Assembly: GCA_009760855.2 (NCBI GenBank)
Contig: WPIO01000026.1
Location: forward strand, 4,903,001-4,967,000
Reading direction: 5' to 3'
DNA: 64,000 bases
Origin: Cristatella mucedo
Lineage: Eukaryota; Bryozoa; Phylactolaemata; Cristatellidae
In this document: in pieces, positions 1 through 11,400 of the stretch
Layout: each line of letters begins with the position of its first letter
Numbering within the stretch: the stretch's first letter is position 1
The notes under the pieces: model-generated
What the model saw: only the letters and a program-made list of their open reading frames with translations
Database searches by the model: none
Told to the model about the DNA's origin: nothing
Made by a program: the position numbers and the translations under genes

Positions 1-758
1 CTGTCCATGCAAACTAAACGTGACATTTTAAAATCAGGCAGCTATTAGCAGGCCTTGAAATGCATCTGCATGCAGAAGATTTCAGGCAGCTCATGCAGTG
101 TTCACATTTCTAAGCTGCCCAGTGCTATCACTGGCTCGCTTAGAAGAGCAACGCTAGCTACGGCTGCAGGTGCAGACAGGCTCGCGGAGCGAGAGCTCGC
201 GGCGGAGCGCAAGTAAGCATTAGATCACCAGCACGGGCCACCAAGCAAGTATCACAGCGCTGCAGGAAAGGCCAAATGGTGGATCTCGGCTCGATCGGCT
301 ACTTCGCAGAGCGATGCTATTGCATCTTTCCCCGAAAGCCAATGCTAATGGCCGGTGAACTGTTTTTTCTAGTTAAATCATGTAGAAGACAGTTAACCAG
401 AAGACCGTTGAGCTGTAGAAATCTTTGACAGAGTAGCGACCCTTACTTGTTTCCGCATCAAATGAAAAACCTTTTGCTTTCTTGTCGTATTTTTAGTCGC
501 TAGGTGTGCTGGTAGCTGTCTTACTGTCCGTTCTTTACGCCATCCCTCGCGGCACTATAGCAAGTGTGATCTTTTCAAGATTGAGCCGTCTGATATTGGC
601 CAGGACTAATTTTTAGCATTGGGTAGCGGCTGATGATAATTAAAGTAATAATACATTTCTCTAGCGTCCTCGGAGAACTAAATCTCTGTCAAGGTACTTT
701 ACATATGCTGTACAGGAAGCTGAAGTTTGTTAACGGCTGATTCGGCTCTTTCGGCTAT

Positions 759-1063
759 TCTTCTTCTTTATCTTCTTCATCCTTTTCTTTTTCTTCTTTT
801 TCTTCTTCTTTTTCTTCTTTTTCTTCTTCTTCTTCTTTTTCTTCTTCTTCTTCTTCTTTTTCTTCTTCTTCTTCTTCTTCTTCTTTTTCTTCTTCTTCTT
901 TTTCTTCTTCTTCTTCTTTTTCTTCTTTTTCTTTTTCTTCTTCTTTTTCTTCTTCTTCTTCTTTTTCTTCTTCTTCTTCTTTTTCTTTTTCTTCTTTTTC
1001 TTCTTCTTCTTTTTCTTTTTCTTCTTTTTCTTCTTCTTCTTTTTCTTCTTCTTCTTCTTCTTT
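759..1063. repeat. Polypyrimidine (TTC)n / TTTTTC tract, about 305 bp
   Basis: This is an almost pure CT strand built from TTC and TTTTTC units, with GAA/GAAAAA on the other strand. The two open frames across it (poly-Leu/Phe and poly-Glu/Lys) are repeat artefacts. Strand purity and mirror symmetry could favour triplex (H-DNA) structure. Confidence 0.97.
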
Positions 1064-1654
1064 CACCGTCTAGTGACGCTGGGTGCCTCTGCTGGCTCCG
1101 CCATCAGGGAAAACTAATGTGGAACTTGCGATGGCACCTGACTGCCTTTGAATACTTTATATTTGAACCGCGGCAGGCTGAAACTGACCTGGTGACGCAC
1201 CGTATCTATTGGTGGTCCATCCTCATCCAGCAGATTGGCCGCCTTTGATTTTCCATCAGAGGTTGCTGTCGGTCCTTCATTTATGCAGCGTTTCCGTCCA
1301 AAGTCATTCGGGCTCTCAGCTCTTGGCCGTAAAGAGCCATTAAGCCTTAATAGTCGGTGCTGAATATGGCCTCTATGTTCAACTTAAAATCCGAGAAATT
1401 TGATTGTGTTTTCTTTGCTAAATGATTTGCGATAGAGATCAATAAAAGCCCCGGTTGATCAATGGATGCAGAGCAAGTTTCTCACTTTAACCAACAAGAC
1501 CTTTCACACCTTTGCTCCTCCATTCTTAGATGAACTTACTGTACCGGTATCAGATACAGATTAGCTCGCTCTTCTGGCGTGCATCATCTCAACGTCAGCT
1601 TAATAGAAGATGGTTGCCTTTTTCATTTAAGAAAATAAGTTAAATCCTGTAATT

Positions 1655-1909
1655 CTGTGTCCCAAAGCCTGGAACTCACTACCGACGCACGTCGCAACAT
1701 CCCCTGACGTGACGACATTTAAAAGCACCTGTTTATTACAGCATTTGGTGGGTCTTTGTGATTCGAATTTCCTGTGCAAGTACCGCTTACGCTGTACCTG
1801 CTGCGTGCTGATGTTTCCACCGATCATTTGGTAATACTTTGTACACAGCATATGTAAAGTGCCTGGAAAAAGATTAAGTTCTTTGAGGGCGCTATACAAA
1901 TATGTCATA
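1655..1909 (+). mobile_element. LINE-A 3' end
   Basis: It begins with CCCAAAGCCTGGAACTCACT, which encodes the conserved (A)PKAWNSLP residues near the C-terminus of the LINE ORF. It continues into the tail AAAGTGCCTGGAAAAAGATT and GGGCGCTATACAAAT, then an AAT microsatellite at 1907-1934. Confidence 0.8.
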
Positions 1910-1934
1910 ATAATAATAATAATAATAATAATAA

Positions 1935-2136
1935 TGCACTTGATAAAGCTCCCTCAGAGAACTCAATCTCTCTCTAGGCGATTTAAATTTGCTGCCAAGG
2001 GAAATGCAATTGAATGGTGAGTAATGTCATGCTTGATAAACAAACAAAATGAATAACATGGTTAATGGTGACATGCACAGGGTCAGCATGCAAATGTGGT
2101 TAGTGGCAGCATGCACAGTGTCAGCACGCATAAGCA
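1935..2136 (-). mobile_element. LINE-A 3' end, tail to tail with the previous copy
   Basis: It reads inverted: TGATAAAGC, CCCTCAGAGAACTC, AATCTCTCTCTAGG, then GCAATTGAATGG and the CAGGGTCAGCATGC block typical of the LINE-A 3' UTR. It shares the (AAT)n tract at 1907-1934 with the plus-strand copy. Confidence 0.8.
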
Positions 2137-2799
2137 CAATTATTGTTATTACCTTCGGACTAAACCAGTAGCTAATTAGCGCAGCTCGGCATACTTAAGG
2201 AATATAAAATTGTGGAAACTCTAGATGGCTAGAGCAATTCTGCATTCGCAGACCTGTAGAAGACAAACAAGCAGACGTGTTCTATTGCCGACTGGTGGCA
2301 ATGCTAAGCGAATTTATTGGTTGCAAACGCCATTAGTATAAAGGCGCGTCTTCTGAAAATTACAGCTTTCTGATGAACTAATTTGCAGGGTATGCCTTTT
2401 TTGTCTGAGTAAGTCCACATGTTAGTGACACATAGCAATGCATTACGCACGGATTCCATCACTCGTCGGTCCAGCGACATTCAGACTGCATTAGTGACGT
2501 CAGGAAATTGCCGACGAGCCGTCAAAAAGAGTAAGCGAACCTGTATAGCCACGCATATTTTTCTGAAGTTACTAGTTTCACTCCTGATGGAACAAACGTA
2601 TTATTCCTTTTCTCTAGCAATATCCATTAGGTTAGCTGGCTACTTTTAGGTGCACTTGCGAGACTTAGCTACCAAATACTATATTGGTCCGCTGAGTCGC
2701 AGAACTACGGAAACATTCATATATCGTGTCAAACCAAAGTAGTAGGGAATTATGGAGGTGCATCGAACATTGAATTGCTTAAATTGAAGGATCTGTTAC

Positions 2800-3419
2800 A
2801 GTGTATCTCCATTTGAAACTCTGCAAAGCCACAGAGACTAAGTGGGTAACTAAGCAAAGTTAGAAAGACCAAGAGGGTGCCGACCCTGTGTATGTCACCC
2901 CTAACCATGTGGTTCATGTTTTATCAAGCATGCTATTACTCACCATTCAATCGCGCTTCCCTTTGCATCAAATGCGAAGCGCCTAGAAAAAGATTGAGTT
3001 CTCTGAGAGCGCTTTATCGAGTGCATTATTATTATTGTTAGGGTATTACGAAGGAGAGTTTTCTACAGCACACTCCACGCCTTAGCGGCATGTTGGGGGC
3101 ATATCCTAGCCAACAGACGTAATTCAGACAAGTTGTTAGGCTGTGCCTCTAATCAACCTCATATCCCGAGAAGACTGCCTTCAGCTCCTAACATAGCTAA
3201 AGTGTTGGTAATAGCTGAGCCAGTGGGGCAGTCGAGGAAGCAAGCATGGCTGAGTCAGGAGGACAGTCGAGGAAGTGACGTAGCATGGAAGTAGTAGCCC
3301 AGGACAGCTGGAAAGGATGGGCCGCGGTCAGCAGCAGGAGACTAGCTGTCGTTGCATAAGAACTGTGGGTCAGCTCCACAGCCTAAGACCTGCAGACAAA
3401 AAGCTTCTTTCGCCATAGT
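2800..3419 (-). mobile_element. LINE-B 3' end with a nested LINE-A
   Basis: It starts with GTGTATCTCC, the inverted 3' end of LINE-B, and continues past an inserted LINE-A (2876-3040) with GGAGAGTTTT, then AGCAGGAGACTAGCTGTCGT and TAAGACCTGCAG. The blocks follow the same order as the fuller copy at 27.5 kb. Confidence 0.7.
2876..3040 (+). mobile_element. LINE-A 3' tail nested in LINE-B
   Basis: It runs from GACCCTGTGTATGTCACCCC through GAAGCGCCTAGAAAAAGATT to GCGCTTTATCGAGTGC and ATT repeats. It interrupts LINE-B in its conserved ACCAAG(T)GGG segment, so it inserted later. Confidence 0.75.
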
Positions 3420-3689
3420 GAATTCATTCACCGTCCCGTGCTACATGGTGTTACACTGGTTCTTCAAGAAGAACCGAGTTTATTCGAGTGCGGCTACAGG
3501 CTGACCGCCGGAGGCGCCGACGGCCTCTGTCTTGAAAGTGCGATGCACCGCATGGAACGCTGTTTAAAATAATGCCGCTAATAATACACGGGAGTAAACT
3601 AAATGTGCAGTAAATAAAAAAAGGAGGCAGCTAGCCCATCGCCAGTGTAACCAGCAGCTACTTGATGCGCGTGGCTGCTCTAGCAGTTC

Positions 3690-4560
3690 ACACCTAATAA
3701 TCTACCCCTATAATAAAATAAGTCTGTCCGTCTGTTTCGGTCACTGACGTCACGTCTACATTGCCTTCTCTACGTTATGTTTACCGTACTACTGCGATGG
3801 TGCAGAAGTGAAAAAAATCAAAAAGAGACGATAATTTGTTAATTTGCATATGCAGCTGCACCAGGTACTCTCATAGTTAAAGTTGAACAATTAAATGCTT
3901 GGAATTCACAGGACTGTGAACTTAAAAAGGGTTTTTTAATGGGTAGCCAAGGCATTCCAGTAGCTTGCACTCGCTGCGCCACGATCCCCGTAGCTATCGC
4001 TCTAAGTGAAGGCCAACGCTTGAGGCGCATCTCGGCTTTTCCCGCTCTCCTAAGCCAAGCTGCAGGCGCCCGTGATTTTCTATGGATGCCGGCCAGCTTT
4101 TATATAAAAACTGCGGTTTTCGCTACCTCTGTGGACCGGCGAGTTCTTACAGCAATTGAATGGGAAAGAAAAACGAGTAAAGCGAGCAGAATACAAGCGT
4201 ACCTATCCAGAATATAGCCTATCCAGACAGCAATGAGAGAAGCACGCAACAAAAAAGCCGCTCAGTAGCAGCACTGTCGAAAATCGACAGTTACGTATCT
4301 CGTGAGACAAACTCAACGATGGAAAGTGGCTGAAGAAGACCGGGAGTTTCATGCTGTTAAGGCTCAGTGCACGCCTCGCTTATGACAGGGTCATAGCAGA
4401 AGAATTCTGAAGCCAAGACTGGAGCGTTTGACAACCCAGGTCGTGAGGTGCTTTCCTGGCCCCTACAGTAGGTCGGGCCAGGACTAGCAACGTCGGGCGT
4501 ACAGCTAGGGTGGGTTTACCGCTAGGTCAGTCGACACTCCCCTAGCATTGTATCGCTACA
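3690..4560 (+). mobile_element. Dispersed interspersed repeat, copy C (decayed coding?)
   Basis: It shares ordered blocks with 45.75-46.77 kb: a CTGACGTCACG segment, GATTTT..TATGG..GGCC.., CCGGCGAGTT, and GGTTTACCGCTA(G/T)GTCAG. A short translated stretch (EEDREFHAVKAQ) matches KTEKDAQEFCAIRTQ in the other copy. This suggests relics of a protein-coding transposon. The AT-rich 5' part followed by TCTGTCCGTCTG recalls Helitron-like elements, but that family call is weak. Confidence 0.5.
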
Positions 4561-5159
4561 TTGAAATTTCCTTTGAAAAATTTGTCACTGGAACATGCTA
4601 GTGATTAATATTATCATTAACAATTAACACTTGTACAACTCCCTTAGCCGAGAACACAGCTTAAGTAACGGATGCTAGTTCGTTACAGACGCGCGACTGG
4701 TAGAGCTAGCGCCTCAAAACACTGATACCTAGACCTAGAAGGAACTCTAACGCACGCCGCAGGTTTGGTGACGTAACGGGGCACGATCGCAACACAGAAT
4801 GACCAAAAACCCTACAAAGAGATAGGTTGGTTAGTTATTTGACAATACAATACAATTAACACGGATAGAGCATCGAAATGAGGAACGGGTAGACTTGCAC
4901 ACAGCTTCTTTTTAAACGTCATAACATCAGGGGACCTCCAGATGCCAGTAGTCAGTATGCTCTCTTAGAGCTCTGAAATGAGCGCTATAATCTTGTCGAA
5001 CCAGGTGAATCAATGTTCAGCACGAAATCGGGCGGGAAATCGTGCACTGAAGCTCCCGCCTTGTACGCTGCGTTAAAAAACCTTTCTCAAGCGCCGCCGA
5101 AGTTAATTGGGCTTCTAAGGAGATTTGATGGTTATCGACGTTGGCTCAAACTCGACCTT

Positions 5160-5850
5160 TCTTAATAATAATAATAACAACAATAAAGCACTTGATAAAG
5201 CGCCCTCAGAGAACTCAATAATAATAATAATAATAATAATTCACTTGATAAAGCGCCCTCAGAGAACTTAATCTCTCTCTAGGCGCTTTACATTTGATGT
5301 AAAGTGAAATGCAATTGAATGGTAAGTAAAATCATGCTTGAAAAAACAAACGAAATGAATAATATGGTTAGGGGTGACATGCACAGGGTCAGCATGCAAA
5401 TGTGGTTAGTGGCAGCATGCACAGTGTCAGAACGCATAAGCACGTGAAGGACGAATCACAGGGACCACTAAATGCTGTCCTAAATAGGTGTGTTTTTAAG
5501 TTCCTTTTAAATGTGGTCAGGTCAGGGGATGTTCTGACGCAGGTCGGGAGGGAGTTCCAGGCTTTGGGAGCATATGAACTAAATGCACGGTCTCCAAAGG
5601 ATTTAAGGTTTGTATGAGGTATTTCTAGACTGTTGGATTCCGAAAAGCGGGTGGTACGATGCTTGGCCTGATGGGGTAGTATCTGACAGATAAGCTGGAG
5701 CCGAAGAGTGAAGTGACCTAAAAGTGAGCGACAAAACCTTGAAGTCAATCCGTTGCTGGACTGGTAGCCAGTGCAGGTCGGCGAGAAGTGGAGTAATGTG
5801 GCAACTGCGACGCTCACGACAGACAAGCCTAGCTGCAGAGTTTCTCTTTC
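5160..5850 (-). mobile_element. LINE-A, 3' half of the RT C-terminus plus tail
   Basis: Inverted tail (TGATAAAGCGCCCTCAGAGA) appears twice because the ATT tract and first tail segment are duplicated at 5184-5270. It continues through the conserved ORF end: TCCAAAGGATTTAAGG encodes LKSFGDRAFS on the minus strand. It breaks off at about 5843 in AGCTGCAGAGTTT. Confidence 0.8.
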
Positions 5851-5967
5851 TAGGCGCTTTACACTTGCTGCAAAGGGAAACGCTATTGAATGGTGAGTAA
5901 TATAATGCTTAATAATCAACATGAATAACATGGTTAGGGGTGACGTGCACAGGGTCAGCATGCAAAT
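5843..5967 (-). mobile_element. LINE-A 3' end fragment abutting the previous copy
   Basis: A second inverted tail starts directly at the break (CTCTTTCTAGGCGCTTTACA) and runs to CAGGGTCAGCATGCAAAT. It is head to tail with the preceding copy, by insertion or recombination. Confidence 0.7.
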
Positions 5968-6049
5968 TCTTGAATAATCCATATGCCACGTTTCTCTGAA
6001 AGGAAATACTGCAGACGGACGACGTGAGAATTGTACAATTTTTCAGTTC

Positions 6050-6560
6050 ACACCTTCACTTCCCTCGAGTGAGAGCTCTCACTCGAGGAGCCGCCGCATC
6101 GAGGTGCGAGCGCCCAGTCGCTTCTCTGCCGGCTCGCGGTGGCACCGCCATTTTAAAGAGAAATGGAGAAATGCAAGACGCTGTGCGGCGACGACGACTC
6201 GGGCTGCAAGCTGAGGAGTTCAATCGAGCGCTTCTTGGCCGCTCACGCAATAGCACAGCGATTGCACTTAATCGCCAGAGGCGTGCGCGCGCGCCGCGGA
6301 CACGCGACGGAGCAGAGGACCTGGAGCGGAGCAGGAGCGTTAGGTAAGTATCGCCGGCGAGCTGGTGCGCAAAGACAGACGAGCAGCCAGACGCGGGCGT
6401 TCGTGCTGCTGCGGACGGAGGGAGAGAGTGAGAGCTGAGCGAGGCGAAGACGGAGGCAGCCGCAGGAGCCGAGCAAGCGTGCATGCTGACCTCGCGCCGC
6501 GCCGCGACGACGCGACTTGACCTCTGAGCACGTTCTAGTACTTCCGGTGCGGCCCAATTG
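6050..6560. other. CpG-rich block with a 26-bp perfect palindrome
   Basis: CpG-dense sequence; several overlapping open frames on both strands show no recognisable domain and are typical of GC-rich DNA. A perfect palindrome centred on GAGCTC lies at 6063-6088. A promoter role is possible but unsupported. Confidence 0.4.
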
Positions 6561-6755
6561 ATTCCTTCTTCGGTGGCTTGTGCGCGCGTGCTGCGAAGAC
6601 TCTATCCGATCCACATCCGATAGCGTAAAGTAAAAAGCGTGCAAAGTAATGGCCGCGGACTTGAAGCAATGCCGCGAGTATCCGCTGGTCTTGCTAGAAA
6701 CTTGCCCGATTAACCGGGATGTGGTCTTTGAAGGACTTTAAGACAGGAAGCCTTA

Positions 6756-6945
6756 TAATGTAATGCATCTCCGTCTGTAACTCCACAAAGCCATAACAAC
6801 TATTGGGTGCTAGGCCGGAGAGTTTTTTTTTATAGCTCACTCACAGCCTAAGTGGCTTTCGGAACTCATTAGGTCGCCGAAAGACTTCATCTCACGCAAC
6901 AAAGAGACTATAGTTTCTGACAGAATGAATAGCAACTGAGCCATT
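6756..6945 (-). mobile_element. LINE-B 3' end
   Basis: Inverted 3' terminus TAATGTAATGCATCTCCGTC, then TGTAACTCCACAAAGCCATA and the CTCACTCACAGCCTAAG block, ending near CACGCAACAAAGAGA. It is 5'-truncated. Confidence 0.75.
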
Positions 6946-7264
6946 GAGTGGTTAAATTATGATTAAATTCAAATAGCTTATCAAAAGGGTGGCCCTTATA
7001 ATTTTCAGCCCGTAAAGGTAAGGCTTATGCAATTCAAAGAGCTTAGAAGATACCAAGGCATTCGCAGCTTTTCAAAAGCGTTCGAGATTGCTATTTTTAT
7101 CACACCGTAGAAAGAATTCGTAACCAACCGTAAGCCCAAGTAATTTTCTGAAATCCACGTAGCTTTAAATAATTCCATATTACTTCTTGCTATCCATAAA
7201 ATAGCGGTACATAGTGATGACTGGGTGTAACAAAAGCAAATATGAACTTGAGGAGTTTGAACGT

Positions 7265-7798
7265 TTGCCAATTACACTTTGTGTAAACCTCGGCAACTAG
7301 ACTTGCCATTCGTGATCGTCTAAACTGTCCCGTTACACTACTTCTTAACAAAAAGCAATGGCTTCCCATCAAGCAGCATATCGACTTCAGGGATTTGTCA
7401 CTCGCTCTTAGGTCAGTTCATTCTGTCGCTCAAGCCTACAGATGTGACTTACTCCCCAATCAGACCTCCTTTCATGGGTTCCGATCATTTGATACCCTGA
7501 TCGTTTTGTTGTGCCTCCCTTCAAATCCCTTGGAGACCCTTACCTTCATTTAATATATCCTGGAACTCAGTACCGCTTGAGATCACGTCATTTCCTGATT
7601 TGAAGATTTTCAAAAGGAAGCTAAAAGCCTACATGTTTCCCACGGCCTCTGAATGCTTTTCGCATACGCTGAGTATGCAATGACAATTGGCCAATCGCTT
7701 GCTTTTCAGCAGAGAAGCGCCTAGAAAAGAAGCAAAGAAGCACCTAGCAAAAGATCAGGTTCTCTTAGAGACTATGTACATTTCCACTATTCTTATTT
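7265..7798 (+). mobile_element. LINE-A-like, RT C-terminus to tail (diverged)
   Basis: ATGGCTTCCCATCAAGCAGC corresponds to the WLPIKQ region, followed by TATCGACTTCAGGG (RIDF). Later TGGAACTCAGTACC and an altered tail (GAAGCGCCTAGAAAAG, CTCTTAGAGACTATGTACA) appear. It is older than most copies. Confidence 0.65.
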
Positions 7799-8189
7799 AC
7801 AAGTTGAAAGGAGTCTGATTTTCGTGACCTCCAAAGGGTTTAAGAATAGATAGAAGTGACTGACAGCCTGAAAAGACACAGGGCCGTTTAAAAAGTGCCG
7901 CGAAGTCATTTTGATAGGGCTGCTGGTAAGTAACCTAATCCAAATACTACTCCGACCGTAGTCGTTGAGCTTGTAGCTCACACAATCCCAAACTTTGGCG
8001 AACGACGAGTCACCATCCGGCCGAGCGCATGAGCATGCGTAAGATTTTACCTCGCCAACCCTGCCGTAGCACTCTTTATAGACCTCAAATTATTGTTGTG
8101 TAGAATACAGTTTTTCTCATCCGTCATCTACTATGCAGCATATAAATTTGTAATTCACATTATTCAATACAATTATAGAAATGCTTGAA

Positions 8190-8560
8190 AAAAAATCATG
8201 GTGCGAACCTCTGTACCGCTATTTCTCTCGGCGTGTGTCGTTCGCTTAGTCAAACTACACGTCCTGACAATGCCGGAGCACCGGGACGTCTGTCCGGCTC
8301 TTCCGGGAACAGGTCGCCGTCCGTCGATGTGCGCAGATCGCGCCGACCTCGATGCCGTAGAATTCGGATGTCTGGCTCGTCCTCGTCTGGCTCGTCCTCG
8401 TCTGGCTCGTCCTCGCCGTCGACCGGCCTGTCGACGTCGTGACGACATCTCTTTGCCGAGGCTCGACAGCCTGACAGGGGTGGACGCGTGGTCGGCTCTC
8501 GGGCTGCTGCTCAGGCTGCGCTCGAGTAGCGCCCGAACAGCCGTTGAAGGCGATGGCCGT
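8190..8560. other. CpG-rich segment with a 3x 15-bp tandem repeat; unassigned ORFs
   Basis: The unit TGGCTCGTCCTCGTC occurs three times (about 8369-8416). Open frames run through on both strands; one minus-strand frame turns the repeat into an acidic EDEPD array. None resembles a known protein to me, and competing overlapping frames make a gene call unsafe. Confidence 0.3.
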
Positions 8561-9393
8561 ACCAATCTCCATGTAATGGTCATGAAAGCGATTCAAGATC
8601 GGGTCCTTCTTCGGGCCACGATGAACAGCACCAGCGAGTCCAATATGGCGAACCTCGTGGGTCGTAGACTTCGTGGAGATATATGGAGAGCCGGGTTCGG
8701 GTCATCGGCTCAGCTAATCAACACACAAGCGACCGTGTCCAATAGCTTAGGAGTATAAGTTATCTAAAGGTTTTGTATTATATAGTTGATTTTGAGGGCT
8801 GTATTATAACATGTATTTTACAACTTGGCATTATAAAGGTTCTGTACATACAGATTAATACCTCGAATAGACCACCATTATTCCGCTTTAAAAGGAATTA
8901 GAGACAGCGTTTGTTCAGCAGAGCAGTGACGTTCTCGCCAGAGCCAAAATTCCAATGACTCAGTGCGAAAGTCTTTCTAGAGTGGGCCAACGAAAACCAA
9001 GCGGGATTAAGGTTTGGCTGCATGGGCGGGGCATCTTCCTTTCTGCCACACTTAACTTTCGGTCGCTGCCCTAGTTGCAGACGGTATTGCGGCTTCTAGT
9101 CCAAGCGGAGCAAAACCCCGCGGTGATCGCTAGAGGATATTCGGTGATCGCTGTGAAGCGGCAGAGAAAAATCCGACCTCAAGTGTGCGAGTAACCTCTA
9201 GATATTGGGAAGAGTTACATCAACTCGCCTAATTTCCCGTGTTCACTGCTTTTTGAGCCTCGAGCTCATTCCTCTTACGCCACAATTTCTGATGGTTGTA
9301 TGGCTGATATTAAATAGTTGCAGTTTCCATTTTTAGCTGTGCCACGAAGAAGGCAATAATAATTATTACTGACAGTAATGAGTGCTGACGTTT

Positions 9394-9555
9394 CTTGGCC
9401 CAGAAGGTAAGGTTCTCGCTCTTCACGACCCAAGTCTTGGATTCGTGTCTCGAAGTAGGTGATCCTTTATGACCCACTGCAAGCGGTGGTGATTGCCTTT
9501 AAGCCTCGTCTGATAATAGACAAATGAAACTGCTAAAATCAGCTAACCTATTTCT
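9394..9555 (+). mobile_element. SINE-2 (tRNA-derived)
   Basis: The tRNA-like head GGCCCAGAAGGTAAGGTTCT with a B-box-like GGATTCGTGTCTC is followed by the family body (CACTGCAAGCGGTGGTGATT, CCTTTAAGCC) and the end ATCAGCTAA. The same order of blocks is seen at 32.25, 36.3, 41.6 and 52.7 kb. Confidence 0.7.
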
Positions 9556-10251
9556 TTTATAATAATTTATATGGAAATATAAATTATCAGTCGTTAACAG
9601 CCGTGGTTTCGAGCATACAACGTTGAGGGGATTTGTTGCTTACTGATCAGATATTGCTCACTCGACCACGTCGCAGTTCCTGGCTATGCTAGGATCTTTA
9701 GGTGACACGCCAATGTTTGCATTCATAGGGTTGCCTCTGTGGGGCAGCCTAGTGAGGCGATTTCGAAAGGTAAAACTTCTAGCAATTCTAGGGCGGTTCG
9801 TGAATCCTTTAGCTTCAAACCAAGAGATCGATTAGAAATGGGAGTACTGAAAAGGCGCCGCACGATGATAAGGTGATCGCCTTGTAGACAGGAGATCGAG
9901 CAGTGCGTCAGAGATGCGCCGTCGAGCAGGCGAAGGTGAGGCCTTCAGGCGGCGCCGGAGCGGCCTCTGAGCTGCCTGAGCACAGTAGACTGTCTCGGAG
10001 GGGAAGAAATATTTGAGGATGCCACTAATCGGAGCGTCCTGGGAAATAATTTCCAGGAGGTGAGCTAAGTAGTCCTGTTTTATAGGTCTTGTTTTGCGAT
10101 GGTGCCCCAATAACCATCGACGGCCTAGGTAACTGTCGTGCCATCGGGAGCAAGCACCGAGTCGCTGTCTGCATCATGTCTGCTGCCGCGACCATCCGGT
10201 GCTTTCGCACATCGGGGCGCTGCGCGGTGCCCTTCCCGCTCGGTTGTGTAA

Positions 10252-10740
10252 GCGAACTTGACCACTGCTAGACCAAGGCAGATCCCCGTCGGCCCGAAAG
10301 AAGATTGCAAACGAGACGACTGTCAGCTTGAGGCCCTGACGGACTCGGCTGTGACGGCAGAGCACGGGGCTTGCACGGCAGCTGCGAGTGGCAGATGCAG
10401 CAGCCCGACTCAGACGTCATTGGTTCCCAGTCCGCCGCATCGTGCTCCGTATACCGGAGACGCTCTGATCAGTTCGTGCAATGTCAGCAGCACACGCTTG
10501 ACGTGCCCGCCCGCACTTGCCCACGCACCGCCGCACAGTGTTGTGGCAGCCTTAGCTTCCGGGCCGCTCGGCGGTGCACCGCGCGGGAGGCGGACGATTC
10601 TCGTAGCTCGTACCGAGGCTGCTGCTGGGCCCTACGTGCAGCGCTCACTCAAGCGCTCATTGGCCAGTCAGCTTGCTAAACTTATGGACGTATCCTCTGA
10701 AATGCTTGAGAGGAGTCTCGATATGCTGGCTCAGACCTAG
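10252..10740 (+). CDS. Possible exon or orphan ORF, 163 codons, unrecognised
   Basis: This open frame in a CpG-rich stretch has no ATG near its start, so if real it would be an internal or terminal exon. The last 40 residues (QRSLKRSLASQLAKL, then EMLERSLDML) look helical and amphipathic. The rest is Ala/Ser/Pro-rich. I do not recognise a family. Chance openness in GC-rich DNA is the main alternative. Confidence 0.15.
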   Translation, partial: ANLTTARPRQIPVGPKEDCKRDDCQLEALTDSAVTAEHGACTAAASGRCSSPTQTSLVPSPPHRAPYTGDALISSCNVSSTRLTCPPALAHAPPHSVVAALASGPLGGAPRGRRTILVARTEAAAGPYVQRSLKRSLASQLAKLMDVSSEMLERSLDMLAQT

Positions 10741-11267
10741 GTTTTGGTGTGCGCTATAACTTCCGCCCGAGGAGCGCGCACTGCTTGAGCTTGGAAAGCA
10801 GAAACGTTGTGCTTGCAGACTTGTGCTGCTCCTAGCCGACAGTGCTGCCCTTGCGTCTAGGGTTCGCGTTCAAACTTGCATGTGGGTGCACGTGACTGCA
10901 TTAACCAGTGAAGCAAAGCGGCGATACTCAAAAGTACGTCAGTTGGAACTAGCAGGTGTGCTTAAAGGTATGCACCGGGGAGAGTGGCAATGAGTGGACC
11001 AAAAATGCAAAGGCAGTAATCTCATATCAAGATACGCAGCAAATCGATTCCGATGTCCGAGTGAGTCGATGCCAAGTACCCCCCCCGAGTTTCGGCTTGA
11101 AGTGCGAGCTCGCCATTCCGACAATCAGGGCAAGCATTTGTGTTACACAAAGGACTTAGCACTACGTGTAAAAGGTTCACACTTAGCTGCACTGAAGCCT
11201 ACTATGAGCTATGACGAGTAACGGAAAAAGCAGAACCGCGAGTTCTGAAGAGGTTTACATCGGGGTC

Positions 11268-11400
11268 TTGGCCTAGTCGTAAGAAGCTCAATCTTTAAAA
11301 CTCCTGTCGTTGGTTCGAGACCCTCAGCGGGAAATTCTTTATTTCCCAGATTGAACAAGGCCGTCGAATCAGCCACCGTCCGTTTGCTGTATTTCGATAG
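11268..11400 (+). mobile_element. tRNA-derived SINE remnant, SINE-2-like
   Basis: GTCTTGGCCTAGTCGTAAGA resembles a tRNA A-box region and GGTTCGAGACCC a B box, about 45 bp apart. The following GGGAAATTCTTTATTTCCC parallels GGCGATTCTTTATCGCC in the best SINE-2 copy. The 3' part is unclear. Confidence 0.5.

Noticed and set aside
727-1248. Leu/Phe-rich 'membrane protein' and Glu/Lys-rich ORF
   Set aside because: Both are translations of a pure pyrimidine/purine tract.
8173-8758. Candidate gene with acidic repeats
   Set aside because: Plus and minus frames of similar length overlap completely and none resembles a family; kept only as an unassigned segment.
11268-11345. Functional tRNA gene
   Set aside because: A- and B-box-like motifs occur, but the arms do not form a convincing cloverleaf and the downstream text matches SINE-2.
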